Of a stretch of DNA of 64,000 bases, positions 9,640-17,914 are shown one piece after another. The notes below the pieces were generated by a model, which did not search any database, was not told the origin of the DNA, and saw only the letters and a program-made list of their open reading frames with translations. Position 1 is the stretch's first letter, and every line of letters begins with the position of its first letter. Position numbers and translations under genes: made by a program. Source of the DNA: CAWATZ01 sp963784995 (GTDB lineage Bacteria; Planctomycetota; Planctomycetia; Gemmatales; Gemmataceae); NCBI GenBank assembly GCA_963784995.1, contig CAWATZ010000001.1, forward strand, positions 904,452 to 968,451, written 5' to 3'.

Positions 9640-10245
9640 CCTTACCAATGGCAAGAGTTGTTCGTTCCGGATGGTCCGTTTGATTTGATGACTTCCCGGG
9701 TGGGGAAAATCAGGAAAGGAAAAAGGCCATCATGCCAGCCTCATCTTAGCAAGTTCTCTGCTGAATACAAGGACAAAGATATGCTGACGCTCCTTGATTC
9801 GAAGTTTTATGAGACTGCAGCAAAGCAAGAGGGAGGAAGCCTTCGTCCCCGCCCGGGCCAGCCGGGCGGGGACGACCCTCCTGGATCTTTTGCCAGACCG
9901 GCCCGGTGTCGGCCGGGAGAATACCTTTGCTTTCCTGATGCTCAGCCCGTACAATGCAGGTGTGATGAGTTAAGGCCTGCTTTTTTTCTCCCTCTTTGCT
10001 GTTCTTCAAGCACTCCCTCAACTCTCACCTCACCAGGCCATTGCCGCGGGCACGTGCCGGCAATTCCTTTTCTTCCCGACTCCAATTCCAGGAAGGACGC
10101 CCAGCGTCACCGGGAGGGAATGGAGATAGGAGACGTTGATGCGCGGCGCGAGCCCAGGGAGTATACTACCCGCGCCTCCGCTCCTGGGCTGCGGGGGATC
10201 GTATTGGCTTCGGACTCACCCGGTCCTTGTTTGCGAGAAAGACCC
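9640..10245. other. Gene-free stretch with one hairpin
   Basis: No supported gene. Lower GC than its neighbours between 9640 and 9830. A hairpin at 9844-9874 (CGTCCCCGCCCGG and its complement around five bases) may terminate transcription. The rest probably holds the leader of the small gene at 10246. Confidence 0.5.
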
Positions 10246-10440
10246 ATGACACGGAAGAAAACCCTCCAGCAGAGGGAAAAAGAGTTACAGTCCTTGCTGG
10301 CCACTCCCACTGGCCGGGACGAGATCGTGAAACTGCAATCGCGGTACGCCGCCGCCTGCGGCCGGGTCCGGCCTGCGAAGGGCTCGGCCATCACTTACAT
10401 TCTGGTCTACGAGAGAGAACACGGACTGATTGACAGCTGA
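10246..10440 (+). CDS. Small conserved-looking hypothetical protein
   Basis: 64 residues: MTRKKTLQQREKELQSLL, then GRDEIVKLQSRYAAACGR, ending YEREHGLIDS. It is basic and helical at the N-terminus with no recognisable domain. A purine-rich GAGAAAG sits ten bases before the ATG. It precedes another small gene on the same strand by about 90 bp; both look like free-standing small proteins. Confidence 0.6.
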   Translation: MTRKKTLQQREKELQSLLATPTGRDEIVKLQSRYAAACGRVRPAKGSAITYILVYEREHGLIDS

Positions 10441-10527
10441 TCGAGCGGGCCGGGCCTGGTTGCGCGGGCCGGAAGCACGGCAGGGCGGCCAACGGGAGAG
10501 TCACACTTCAACTCAGCGAGGGGATCG

Positions 10528-10770
10528 ATGAGAAAAGCAGAAGCAGAATTGACCGTGGCCTGGGTCGTGTACCGGATGGCCCTCCAGAAAAACCCGACCG
10601 GGGGAATCGCGATTTGTGAACAGGCGGAGTGGGACGAGATGGAACGGGTGCGCCCGGGGTATCACACGCTGATCCGCGAACAGATCGCCAGCGAAACCGA
10701 GGCCGAGAAACTCGCCCGAGAGCAGTCGGGAAGCCCCGGAACGGCGTCCGTCCGCCTCAAGGCGCGGTGA
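10528..10770 (+). CDS. Small hypothetical protein
   Basis: 80 residues beginning MRKAEAELTVAWVVYRMAL, with a charged helical C-terminus (SETEAEKLAREQSG). The ATG has GAGGGG at good spacing. No known domain. Coding character is supported by start-site quality and by lack of a competing frame; the opposite-strand ORF of similar span has no ribosome site. Confidence 0.6.
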   Translation: MRKAEAELTVAWVVYRMALQKNPTGGIAICEQAEWDEMERVRPGYHTLIREQIASETEAEKLAREQSGSPGTASVRLKAR

Positions 10771-10894
10771 CTCGCCGGCAGGGCGGAGGAACACGCCTTT
10801 GACCAGGAGGTTCCACGCGAACGAAGGTGGGTAAGCTCGGTTGCTCTCAACAGACCATTGGAACCTCGCAGGGAGTAAGAACCGGGCAGCCTCC

Positions 10895-11476
10895 TCACTT
10901 CGCTGGGGGAGGCTCGCTCTTGTCCTTGGGTTGCGCCCTGGGCGAGAGTTTGGGCGCCAGCAGGGCGCTCATCCGCCGCCCGTCCATCGTCGCGGCACGC
11001 TCCACCTTGCTCACGTCCGCCAGTTTCTCCAGAACCGCGTTGAGGATTCGTCGCCCCTCCTCCAGGTGCTGCATCTCCCGACCGCGAAAAATGACGGTAA
11101 CGAGAACCTTGTCATTGTGTTCCAGAAACTTGCGTGCCTGGTTCACCTTCGTATCGACGTCGTGCTCGCCCGTTTTGGGTCGCACCCGGATCTCCTTCTG
11201 TTTCTGCTGGCGGACCTTGGCGCTCTTGTGCCCCTTTTGCGAGTTCTCGAAACGCATTTTGCCATAATCGAGGATGCGGCAAACCGGCGGACGCTCATCC
11301 GGGGCCACCTCGACCAGGTCGAGGTTGGCTTCCCGTGCTTTCTCCAGGGCTTGAGCCGTGGGCACCAGGCCGAGTTGCTCCCCGCTGGCACTGATCAGGC
11401 GAATGGGACTGATGCGGATCTGCTCGTTTATTCGGGGGCCACGGTTCGGAGGCGGTTGACGATCAAAATGACGAAT
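10895..11476 (-). CDS. infC: Translation initiation factor IF-3, AUU start
   Basis: About 193 residues. The N-terminal domain reads NRGPRINEQIRISPIRLI and LGLVPTAQALEKAREANLDL, then VCRILDYGKMRFE. The C-terminal domain has VRQQKQKEIRVRPKTGEHDVD and VTVIFRGREM. The first in-frame ATG/GTG would remove the N-terminal domain, but the frame runs back to an ATT at 11474-11476 preceded by AAAGGAG at seven bases. Non-canonical AUU starts are the known autoregulatory device of infC, because IF-3 discriminates against them. The usual neighbours rpmI and rplT are not downstream. The C-terminal tail (QPKDKSEPPPAK) extends past the core. Confidence 0.95.
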   Translation of the reverse strand: MRHFDRQPPPNRGPRINEQIRISPIRLISASGEQLGLVPTAQALEKAREANLDLVEVAPDERPPVCRILDYGKMRFENSQKGHKSAKVRQQKQKEIRVRPKTGEHDVDTKVNQARKFLEHNDKVLVTVIFRGREMQHLEEGRRILNAVLEKLADVSKVERAATMDGRRMSALLAPKLSPRAQPKDKSEPPPAK

Positions 11477-11676
11477 GCGTGTTCTCCTTTCAGGGGGAAC
11501 GACAGGCCGCCCTACGACTTCGCAGGAGGACGCGATGCGTGCCCTATCTGTCCATTCTAGTCCCCAGCGGGGCGGTCGGCCACCTCAACTCCCGGGAACA
11601 GGACTTTCGGGTTTCCTCGGTCGCCTGAGTCGCTCCAGGTTCTTGTCCCTTCAAGGAGCCAACTGCTGGTTAGACT

Positions 11677-12516
11677 CTACCCCGCTCGGCGCAGCTCAGG
11701 ACGGGTCACCCCCAGGGCTTCCAGGACCGGGTGATACACCTCGCGATAGTAGATCTGAGGGTCGAAGACCTGCAGCGTCCGAATCGCCTCGGCGCGTCGC
11801 CGGCCGTCTGCCAGGCCGGCGATGGCCGGCATGGCAAAGACCTCCAGGACGCGGTGCAGTTGCCGCAGTGTCTCCTCCCGGTCTTGGCGGAGGTAGAGCC
11901 GCACGGCGTTGAGGAAAAAACTGTAGTGGGCCTGTTCATCAGTCCCCAGGAAACCCAGGAGCTTGGCCAGCGCGGGGTCGGTTCGCTCCCCCACGTGCCG
12001 GCGCAGGTTGCGGTAGTTCAACCCGGTGGCCAGCTCCTGCACCATCGCATAGATGAGCATGGCGACGGAGCTGTCGTGGGGCACGTGCCAGTCGTGCGCA
12101 AAGACCTCGCGCTCCAGGTCGGCCAACTGCTCCTCCGTGCGCAGGCCCGAGCGAAGCAGCCAATCCGACAGGGCCAGGGAGTGCTTGGACTCCTCGTAGC
12201 CCCAGTTGGCATAGAACCAGGTCGTGGCCCGACTGGGCCGGAACCTGGACATGGCCTGGGCGACGTAGTCGGGCAGGTACAGCTCCACCGCGCAGAACGA
12301 CTCGACCACGTCGGCAACCGCGGGTCCCGCGGAAGCATTGCACTCCTGCCAGGGGACGTCCTCGCGCAGCGACCAGCGCCGCCTTCGTTCGGCCAGGTCG
12401 AAAAAGTCCCGGTAGAGGCGGTAAAGGCTTGCCTCCAGATCCGGACAATGGCACCTTGGGGGCTCCTCCTGTGGCGACCTGGCTCTCAGGTTGAGGTCTG
12501 GCTTGCCCGCGTCCAC
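11677..12516 (-). CDS. Acyl-ACP desaturase-type di-iron protein
   Basis: 279 residues of mostly helical sequence. Two carboxylate-histidine signatures of the ferritin-like fold are present: EESKH in NWGYEESKHSLALSDWLL and DEQAH in GTDEQAHYSFFLNAV. A third likely ligand lies in VESFCAVELYLPDY. This is the fatty_acid_desaturase_2 family, which introduces a double bond into acyl-ACP using electrons from ferredoxin. It is shorter than plant enzymes (about 330-360) but close to bacterial ones. It lies upstream of infC in the same direction, with about 200 bp between. Confidence 0.85.
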   Translation of the reverse strand: MDAGKPDLNLRARSPQEEPPRCHCPDLEASLYRLYRDFFDLAERRRRWSLREDVPWQECNASAGPAVADVVESFCAVELYLPDYVAQAMSRFRPSRATTWFYANWGYEESKHSLALSDWLLRSGLRTEEQLADLEREVFAHDWHVPHDSSVAMLIYAMVQELATGLNYRNLRRHVGERTDPALAKLLGFLGTDEQAHYSFFLNAVRLYLRQDREETLRQLHRVLEVFAMPAIAGLADGRRRAEAIRTLQVFDPQIYYREVYHPVLEALGVTRPELRRAG

Positions 12517-12667
12517 GTATTCACTTCCCTTCTCAGGAAAAACAACGGGGGCTCGAAGGTGACCAGCCTACAGGAAGTGGGGCGAGGGCGATAGTCTGAT
12601 CCACTTCGCCGTAACTCCGGTAACGTTGTCGGTCGTCTTACCCGGATTCTCCAGTCCGCCAGGCCGC

Positions 12668-12738
12668 TACAGCATGCCTGGGATGGACGGCTACGAAGTC
12701 GCCCGCCGACTCCTGCCGGAGTCCGGCCTGGCAAATCC
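12668..12738 (+). pseudogene. Possible receiver-domain remnant
   Basis: A short stretch reads PGMDGYEVARRLLPESG, the segment just after the phospho-acceptor region in response-regulator receiver domains. Neither the acidic pocket nor the phosphorylated Asp is present upstream, and frames break on both sides. The rest of 12520-12900 holds nothing I can name. Confidence 0.35.
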
Positions 12739-12911
12739 GCGGCGAGCTTGCCTGGCTCGGCAAAGGTTGTGTTCAAAGATTTTTTGCAACCGTCTCCCGT
12801 CGAGCGGTACTCCTCTGGTGAAGCCGGTCCTGGACGTGACCGGGCCGGCAACTCGGTCATCGACCGTTTTACCTGTCATCTGGGCGACAGCCCGAGAAAG
12901 TGAGGAGTCTC

Positions 12912-13598
12912 ATGAAAGCGTTTCTGGCAACTGCGTGTGCGCTCTTGTGTGTGGGAGCGGCGTCGGCGAACATCACCGTCACCGGCACGGGCAAGGTGAT
13001 CTACACACCTGACCTGGCCACTCTGGTCCTTGGCGTCAGCTCCGAGGGCAAGTCCGCGGCCGAGGCGTGGGACAAGAACCGTAAGCTGGTGGCCAAGCTG
13101 TTCGAGGTGCTGAAAGAACACGGCGTCGATCCAAAGGACATGAAGACGTCCAACCTGAGCGTCACGCCACGCTACGCCGAGAAGGGGAAGGAGCGAATCC
13201 TGGTCGGCTACCTGGCCAGCTACGATCTGACCGTGAAAGTCCGCAAGCTGGATGATCTGGGTGCGATCCTGGATGGGATGGTGGACAACGGTGCCAACCG
13301 CAACGTGAGCCTGACGTTCGGCTGTTCGGACCTGGACAAGCTGATGGACCAGGCCCGGGCCAAAGCGGTCGCCGAGGCCCGCAAGAAGGCTGAGACCTTT
13401 GTCACCGGCGCGGGCGCCCGACTGGGCCAGGTGCTGCAGATCAACGATGGCTCCTATGCTCCGCCGTACTATCAACCCATGCGGTTCGAGCTTGCCAAGG
13501 GGGACGCTCCAGCCGCCCTGGTGATTGCGGCCGGCGAGCAGGAACTGTCGGTCAGCGTCACGGTGAGCTACGAAATCGACAATAGTGTCGCCCCGTGA
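12912..13598 (+). CDS. SIMPL-domain (DUF541) periplasmic protein
   Basis: 228 residues. A signal peptide (MKAFLATACALLCVGAASA) is followed by a SIMPL domain: ITVTGTGKVIYTPDLATLVLGV, then LSVTPRYAEKGKERILVGY and the C-terminal block ARAKAVAEARKKAETFV ending VSVTVSYEI. Family members form secreted or periplasmic oligomers of poorly defined role (BP26/OMP28-like). The ATG at 12912 is chosen because GAGGAG lies just before it; the GTG at 12900 is too close to be better. Confidence 0.9.
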   Translation: MKAFLATACALLCVGAASANITVTGTGKVIYTPDLATLVLGVSSEGKSAAEAWDKNRKLVAKLFEVLKEHGVDPKDMKTSNLSVTPRYAEKGKERILVGYLASYDLTVKVRKLDDLGAILDGMVDNGANRNVSLTFGCSDLDKLMDQARAKAVAEARKKAETFVTGAGARLGQVLQINDGSYAPPYYQPMRFELAKGDAPAALVIAAGEQELSVSVTVSYEIDNSVAP

Positions 13599-13720
13599 GC
13601 AGTGGACAGCGAACAGTGAATTGTGGACAGTGAAGGATAAGGAGGCCCGGGGCGATGCTCCGGGCTCCTGCCCGTTGCCGTACGTTGCGACACAGGAAGG
13701 TAATGACTGGCTCCTCCTCG

Positions 13721-13970
13721 ACCCAGGGCGCTGCCCTGGGCTATCCTGTTGCGCCCCTTCGGGGCTGTTGGCTTCCGCCCCGAAGGGGCGCAACAGGATA
13801 GCCCAGGGCAGCGCCCTGGGTGGCAGACAGGCTCGTCCTCGACCCAGGGCGCTGCCCTGGGCTATTCTGTTGCGCCCCTTCGGGGCTAATGGCTCTTGTC
13901 TTCCGCCCCGAAGGGGCGCAACAGAATAGCCCAGGGCATCGCCCTGGGTGTAGAGGGCAGCGCCCTGGGT
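13721..13970. repeat. Two tandem large palindromes plus a partial third
   Basis: Copy 1 (13721-13821) and copy 2 (13842-13949) each open ACCCAGGGCGCTGCCCTGGG, include GTTGCGCCCCTTCGGGGC, and close with the complement. A partial copy follows at about 13955-13970. TGGCAGACAGG recurs after copies 1 and 3. They fill the gap between the SIMPL gene and the sigma-factor gene and contain no gene. Confidence 0.9.
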
Positions 13971-14036
13971 GGCAGACAGGCGAGGCGGTCTTTGGCTTCC
14001 TGGACGCTAGAGCCACTGTTCACGAGACCAGCCCTC

Positions 14037-14618
14037 ATGGACGCGACTGCCCCCCCAGCCCAACTGGAGCCGGCTGACGCCGAGCTGATCGAACGGTTTT
14101 TCCAGGGCGATCGCGGTGCCTTCGAGCATCTGACCAACCGCTATTACCGTCCGGTGAGCGGTTTCCTTTACCGGCGCGTGCAGCGCTTCGAGGTGGTCGA
14201 GGACCTGGCTCAGGAAACCTTCCTGGAGGCGTTGCGGTCACTGCGAGCGGGCCGGCGGCCGGAGCAGTTCGCCAGCTGGCTGTTCACCATCGCCCGCAAC
14301 TGCGCCGGGAAATGGCTGAGGCGCAAACGCCCCAGGCTGTTTGATCCGGACGCTCCCCCCGTGGATTTGCCGGCCCCTCCCGAGCAGGATTGGCGCGAGG
14401 AGATGGAAGAGCAAAAGAAGCAGTTCGCCGAACTGGAACGGGAACTGGAGAAGCTGCCGGAACAGACCCGGCGGTTACTGGAACAGAAGCACCTCCACGG
14501 CAAGACCTGCGAGCAGATCGCCGCCGCGGAGGGCCAGCCGGTCGGCACCTTGAAGAGCCTGCTGTCGCGGGCTTACCAGCTGCTGCGAACCCGGCTGGGG
14601 AGGCAGAGAGAGAGCTGA
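14037..14618 (+). CDS. ECF sigma factor (RpoE-like)
   Basis: 193 residues. Region 2: DAELIERFFQGDRGAFEHL, then VEDLAQETFLEALRSL and SWLFTIARNCAGKWLRR. Region 4: LPEQTRRLLEQKHLHGKTCEQIAAAEGQ and GTLKSLLSRAYQLLRTRL. A canonical sigma-70 region-2/4 protein, distinct from the kinase-linked type at 237 and 5635. Its stop is two bases from the ATG of the anti-sigma-like gene, so the pair is almost certainly cotranscribed and translationally coupled. Confidence 0.92.
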   Translation: MDATAPPAQLEPADAELIERFFQGDRGAFEHLTNRYYRPVSGFLYRRVQRFEVVEDLAQETFLEALRSLRAGRRPEQFASWLFTIARNCAGKWLRRKRPRLFDPDAPPVDLPAPPEQDWREEMEEQKKQFAELERELEKLPEQTRRLLEQKHLHGKTCEQIAAAEGQPVGTLKSLLSRAYQLLRTRLGRQRES

Positions 14619-14620
14619 CC

Positions 14621-15559
14621 ATGACCGAATGGACCTGCGAGCAAGTCGAGCCGTTGCTCGACCTGGACGTGGCCGGCGAATGCGAGCCGGCGGAGCATGC
14701 CGCCGTGGCGGAGCACCTGGAGCGCTGTCCGAAGTGCGCCGCTGCCTGGAGTGAGGCACGCCGGGTCCGCGATTTGCTCGATCTGCATTATCAGGCACCT
14801 GCTCGGCTAAAGCGACTGCACAAACGGCTGCGGCAGGAGGCGCTCACGCATCCCCGGGCTCGCATCCTGTCGCTGGCGCAGCGCTTCGGGGCCCTGGCCG
14901 CTCTGCTGCTGGTGACCCTGGGGCTGGCCCTTTTGCTCGGACCGATCGGTGGTGAGCCTTCTCCGTCGCTGGTGATGACCGTTGCCCCGGCCAGGTTCAA
15001 GGCAATCCCGGAACACGTGCAGATCGCACGCAATGACTTCCCGCTGGAAAAGATGAATCACCCGGCAGCAGCGATGAAGCAACTCCAGACGCTGGCCCAG
15101 CAAGGCAAACTCCCGCCCGCACCGCGGATCGACCAGACCCTGACCGTGCGGAACACACAACTCCAGCCGATCACACTATTTCCGGGCGGAAGCGGAACGA
15201 ACCTCCACCTGGACGTGACCGGGCCGGGCGTGGCACGGTCAGGAGACCGTGCCACAACTGGGGGCGTGGTCGGCATCCCGTTGTGGCACGGTCAGGAGAC
15301 CGTGCCACAACGGGGACCGGCACCGGCGTTCCTTAGCCCGGAACGCATCGTCCTGCCGCCCGGAGGGGAGTACGTGTTTTCGCTTCCGGACCTGACGGAT
15401 GGCTCGCGGGGTTCTCTCCGCCGGCAATACTGTACGGAACCGGGAGATTACGAGGTGCGGATTCGCTACCGGGTGGGCTGGTCCCGCGGGGGAGACAAGC
15501 CCGAAGGGTTCCTGCAGCTGAGGGCTGGGCCTGTGTGGATTCACGTGCCTCAGAAGTAG
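14621..15559 (+). CDS. Membrane-anchored anti-sigma factor with zinc-finger N-terminus
   Basis: 312 residues. The N-terminal zinc-binding anti-sigma domain has HAAVAEHLERCPKC (HxxxCxxC type). A transmembrane helix lies at about 85-110 (FGALAALLLVTLGLALLLG), followed by an extracytoplasmic domain of unknown fold. It should hold the sigma factor encoded just upstream until an envelope signal releases it. The external domain contains two in-frame palindromic insertions (15231-15254 and 15284-15307) that add the odd stretches GVARSGDRATT and WHGQETVPQ. The reading frame survives, so they may be tolerated in a surface loop. Confidence 0.85.
   Translation: MTEWTCEQVEPLLDLDVAGECEPAEHAAVAEHLERCPKCAAAWSEARRVRDLLDLHYQAPARLKRLHKRLRQEALTHPRARILSLAQRFGALAALLLVTLGLALLLGPIGGEPSPSLVMTVAPARFKAIPEHVQIARNDFPLEKMNHPAAAMKQLQTLAQQGKLPPAPRIDQTLTVRNTQLQPITLFPGGSGTNLHLDVTGPGVARSGDRATTGGVVGIPLWHGQETVPQRGPAPAFLSPERIVLPPGGEYVFSLPDLTDGSRGSLRRQYCTEPGDYEVRIRYRVGWSRGGDKPEGFLQLRAGPVWIHVPQK
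15231..15254. repeat. 24-bp palindrome inside the anti-sigma gene, copy 1
   Basis: TGGCACGGTC and its complement around AGGA. The second copy is at 15284. Together with the spacer they form a larger inverted repeat (CACAAC at one junction, GTTGTGG at the other). Confidence 0.85.
15284..15307. repeat. 24-bp palindrome inside the anti-sigma gene, copy 2
   Basis: Identical to the unit at 15231-15254, 53 bp further on and in the same reading-frame context. Confidence 0.85.
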
Positions 15560-15635
15560 GGTCCGCGAGCCGACCAGAGTTTCCGTCACTCCGGGTCGTC
15601 AGGCCCGCTCAAGAATCGACAGGCAATGGCATGGC

Positions 15636-16445
15636 TTACTTCACGGCCCAGACCTGCACCGTGAGCGGTAATCCCAGAAGTGTCGTCTCGTCCGCCGCCA
15701 CCCGCGTCATGTCCTGCGCGATTTCCTGCACCTCTTCCGGCGTCGCCAACCCTTCCTGGACCAGCGTGGGGGCGAACTGGTGAAACGTCATTGCCAGCAG
15801 CCGCTTGTTTTCTCCGCGCAGGACCAATGGGAAATGGGCAGTCGCCTCGGGCATGGCGAAGCCGGCTTCCCGGAACAGGCGCGGCAGAACGGAGCCGAGT
15901 CGGTAGTCCTCGCCGCACCGTTCGCCCAATTTCAGGTTGAGCTCAACAAAGCGTTCCATGCCGGGCGTCGGCGGATTGCAGAGCCATTGTCCCAGGTCCA
16001 ACTCCTCGCAGACAACGCGGCCGCCGGGCCGTACCAGATCACGCAGCGCTAGCAAGGCCTCGAGCGGCCGCTTCAGGTGTATCAGCACAAGGCGGCAATA
16101 AGCCATGTCGAAGGATTCGGCCGCCAATCCCGGAGCATAGGCATCGCCTTCCTGAAAGGTGACGTTGGTCAGCTGTTGCTCTGCGGCAGCTCGCCGGGCT
16201 TGCTCGATTTGCGGGTGGTTCTTGTCGATGCCAATCACCGCGCCGCGCGGGCCGACCTGGCGAGCAATCCAGCACGTCACATTGCCGGTGCCGCAACCGA
16301 TCTCCGCCACGCGCAATCCTTCAGCCAGGCCGGCCTGGCGCAGGACGGCGTGCGAAGCGGGTCCATAAACCTGATTGAGGAGGCGCAGCCGCTCGACGTC
16401 TTGCGCGCCGGTGGCCAGGATGTAGACCGTACTGGTGTTTTTCAT
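15636..16445 (-). CDS. Class I SAM-dependent methyltransferase
   Basis: 269 residues. Motif I is VAEIGCGTGNVTCWIA, motif II GAVIGIDKNHPQI, and the post-motif region GDAYAPGLAAESFDMAYCRL then LVRPGGRVVCEELDL. This is the UbiE/Methyltransf_25-type fold. The substrate is unknown; the C-terminal part (GEDYRLGSVLPRLFREAGF) resembles bacterial small-molecule methyltransferases. It converges with the anti-sigma gene. The ATG at 16445 has GGAG upstream. Confidence 0.88.
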   Translation of the reverse strand: MKNTSTVYILATGAQDVERLRLLNQVYGPASHAVLRQAGLAEGLRVAEIGCGTGNVTCWIARQVGPRGAVIGIDKNHPQIEQARRAAAEQQLTNVTFQEGDAYAPGLAAESFDMAYCRLVLIHLKRPLEALLALRDLVRPGGRVVCEELDLGQWLCNPPTPGMERFVELNLKLGERCGEDYRLGSVLPRLFREAGFAMPEATAHFPLVLRGENKRLLAMTFHQFAPTLVQEGLATPEEVQEIAQDMTRVAADETTLLGLPLTVQVWAVK

Positions 16446-16911
16446 GGATCAGCTCCGGAGGAATGGAAGACTGCTGAGTTTGTATCACGTGGTTACCGCA
16501 ATCTCAACGAGAGTTGAGACGAGTCGAATCCGCCCACCAACACAACACGGTGTGTTGCGAGTCTGGGGGTGCCACGGATTGCATCGAGTGTCGCATCTCC
16601 GGAACTGCGACGGTCGCATAGGCACCAGGCTCAACGATTCCACAGCGGCATCCAGCGTCCGAGCCGCCACAACCACTCCCAACCGGCTTCGGTCCCGTGC
16701 GACCGCCAGATCGAATGCCGGTCCCTTGCTGCTGCGCCCCTTGTGGCTAGCCTGGCCGCAGCATGTCTAAAGACCACTAACAGCAAGGCGAGCGGCGCGG
16801 CGTCAGCCCGCCGGTAACAGCCTCCACCGGCCCGCTGGCATCGCGCTAAAGCGAAGCTGCTCGCCTTGCTGTTAGTGCCTCTAACAAGGAGACTGCGGAC
16901 ACTGCTTCGGG
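16446..16911. other. Gene-free stretch with a repeat
   Basis: No supported gene. A short hairpin (CAACACAACA near 16538) and the palindromic repeat at 16773-16878 are the only structures. The region may hold the methyltransferase promoter. Confidence 0.5.
16773..16878. repeat. Second copy of the ACCACTAACAGCAAGG palindrome
   Basis: The left arm matches the hairpin at 7212 through GCCCGCCGGT. The right arm is diverged in its middle (CATCGCGCTAAAGCGAAG) but ends with the shared CTCGCCTTGCTGTTAGTG. Confidence 0.85.
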
Positions 16912-17150
16912 TCAAGACGGCCAGGCTTGCAGCGCCAGCGCCGCTACCCGCTGCAGCTCCGTCTCGGTCGCCCCGCTGGCTGCCTGCACCATCAGGTCGT
17001 TCAGCACCGTGGCGGCGTAGCGCGCCGGCGTCGCGCAATCGGTCCCCTCCGGCAGGTCGCCGTCGAGTACGGCTCGCTCGAACCTCTCTCTGAACGCCGT
17101 CATGGTCCCCTGCCTCAATCGGGCCAACTCCCGTTGCTTTGCCAGATAGC
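16912..17150 (-). pseudogene. C-terminal remnant of a TetR/AcrR regulator
   Basis: Reads RELARLRQGTMTAFRERFE, then DLPEGTDCATPARYAATVL and ATETELQRVAALALQAW. It is strongly alike to the C-terminus of the TetR gene at 32278-32863 and the fragment at 36192. No helix-turn-helix precedes it; the upstream frame is unrelated. Confidence 0.7.
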
Positions 17151-17206
17151 CTGAATCCTCCAGGAATCTCGCAACTCCGCGGCACGGCCCTTGCTTGAGG
17201 TGTACC

Positions 17207-17260
17207 ATGATACTCGAAGCCAAGAAGAAGGACCTGGTGGCGTTCCTGCGGCAGCTGTGA
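17207..17260 (+). pseudogene. Possible 3' end of a MauG-type cytochrome c peroxidase gene
   Basis: The short frame ends AKKKDLVAFLRQL and a stop, the usual C-terminus of di-heme peroxidases. The N-terminal part of such a gene occurs at 29938-30363 beside an HD gene, and an HD gene fragment follows here at 17335. Confidence 0.3.
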
Positions 17261-17334
17261 GGGCGACTGGGGACGGCTCAGGAAGGCCCTGGCTGCTGCC
17301 ACCTTCCCTCTGTATCCTTTTCTGAAGGCGAAGC

Positions 17335-17409
17335 ATGTCTGAAGTGATCGCGGGCCTCCGAATCCCCGACAGCGAACTGGCCTGGGAGGCGACTGACCTG
17401 GGCGGGTGA
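17335..17409 (+). pseudogene. 5' fragment of the HD-domain gene
   Basis: 24 codons reading MSEVIAGLRIPDSELAWEAT and ending at a stop. The full HD gene at 29179 begins MSEVIAGIRIPDSKLAREAT. No HD residues are left. Confidence 0.75.
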
Positions 17410-17464
17410 AAGGCGGGCTTCCGCCGAGGTCCATCCGCCGGGACCGGACTTGGACGGGATTGCC

Positions 17465-17872
17465 ATGAGTATGCCGACGACCAAGCCGTCCGACGACCCG
17501 CGGGTTCCGTTGGCCGCGGAGCGCACCTTGCTGGCCTGGGTCCGCACTGGGCTGGCGCTGATGGGCTTTGGGTTCGTGGTCGCCCGGTTCGGGCTGTTCC
17601 TGCACGAGATCGCCGCCGCCAATGGGGTGCCGGCCGAGCCGCCTCCGGGCCGGTCCCTGTGGATCGGGGCCGCGCTGATCGCGCTGGGCGTCGTGGTGAA
17701 CGTCCTCGCAGCCGTTCAGCACGTCTATCTCCTCGGCCGACTGCGGCGGGGCCGACCCGCAAGCGGGTGCCCCGACCAGCCCTCCGCGTGGTCGCTCGGC
17801 GTCGTGGTCACGGGGGTGCTGGCGGCGCTCGGCATCGTGATGACGGCTTACCTGTTTGTTCAAAACCCGTGA
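17465..17872 (+). CDS. DUF202 (YidH-type) membrane protein
   Basis: 135 residues with about three transmembrane helices. The family signature is LAAERTLLAWVRTGLALMGFGF near the N-terminus, then the helices around WIGAALIALGVVVNVLAAV and LGVVVTGVLAALGIVMTAYL. The family has no settled function. Between helices 2 and 3 the stretch RPASGC is encoded by a short palindrome (17754-17773) found elsewhere in the window, probably an in-frame insertion. It stands 42 bp before the sulfite-oxidase-type gene and probably heads the cluster. Confidence 0.85.
   Translation: MSMPTTKPSDDPRVPLAAERTLLAWVRTGLALMGFGFVVARFGLFLHEIAAANGVPAEPPPGRSLWIGAALIALGVVVNVLAAVQHVYLLGRLRRGRPASGCPDQPSAWSLGVVVTGVLAALGIVMTAYLFVQNP
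17754..17773. repeat. GACCCGC-GCGGGTGCCCC mini-palindrome, DUF202 copy
   Basis: GACCCGCAAGCGGGTGCCCC inside the coding sequence; near-identical units occur at 35354, 35893 and, inverted, at 37726. Confidence 0.8.
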
Positions 17873-17914
17873 AGCGCGTGGAACCGACACTCACTGGCTG
17901 GGAGGTCAACGACC

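Noticed and set aside
11134..11560. Long plus-strand ORFs opposite infC
   Set aside because: They are antisense shadows; the minus strand carries clear IF-3 motifs and a ribosome site.
13721..13970. CRISPR-like array
   Set aside because: The units are self-complementary, only two to three copies, with no regular unique spacers and no cas genes.
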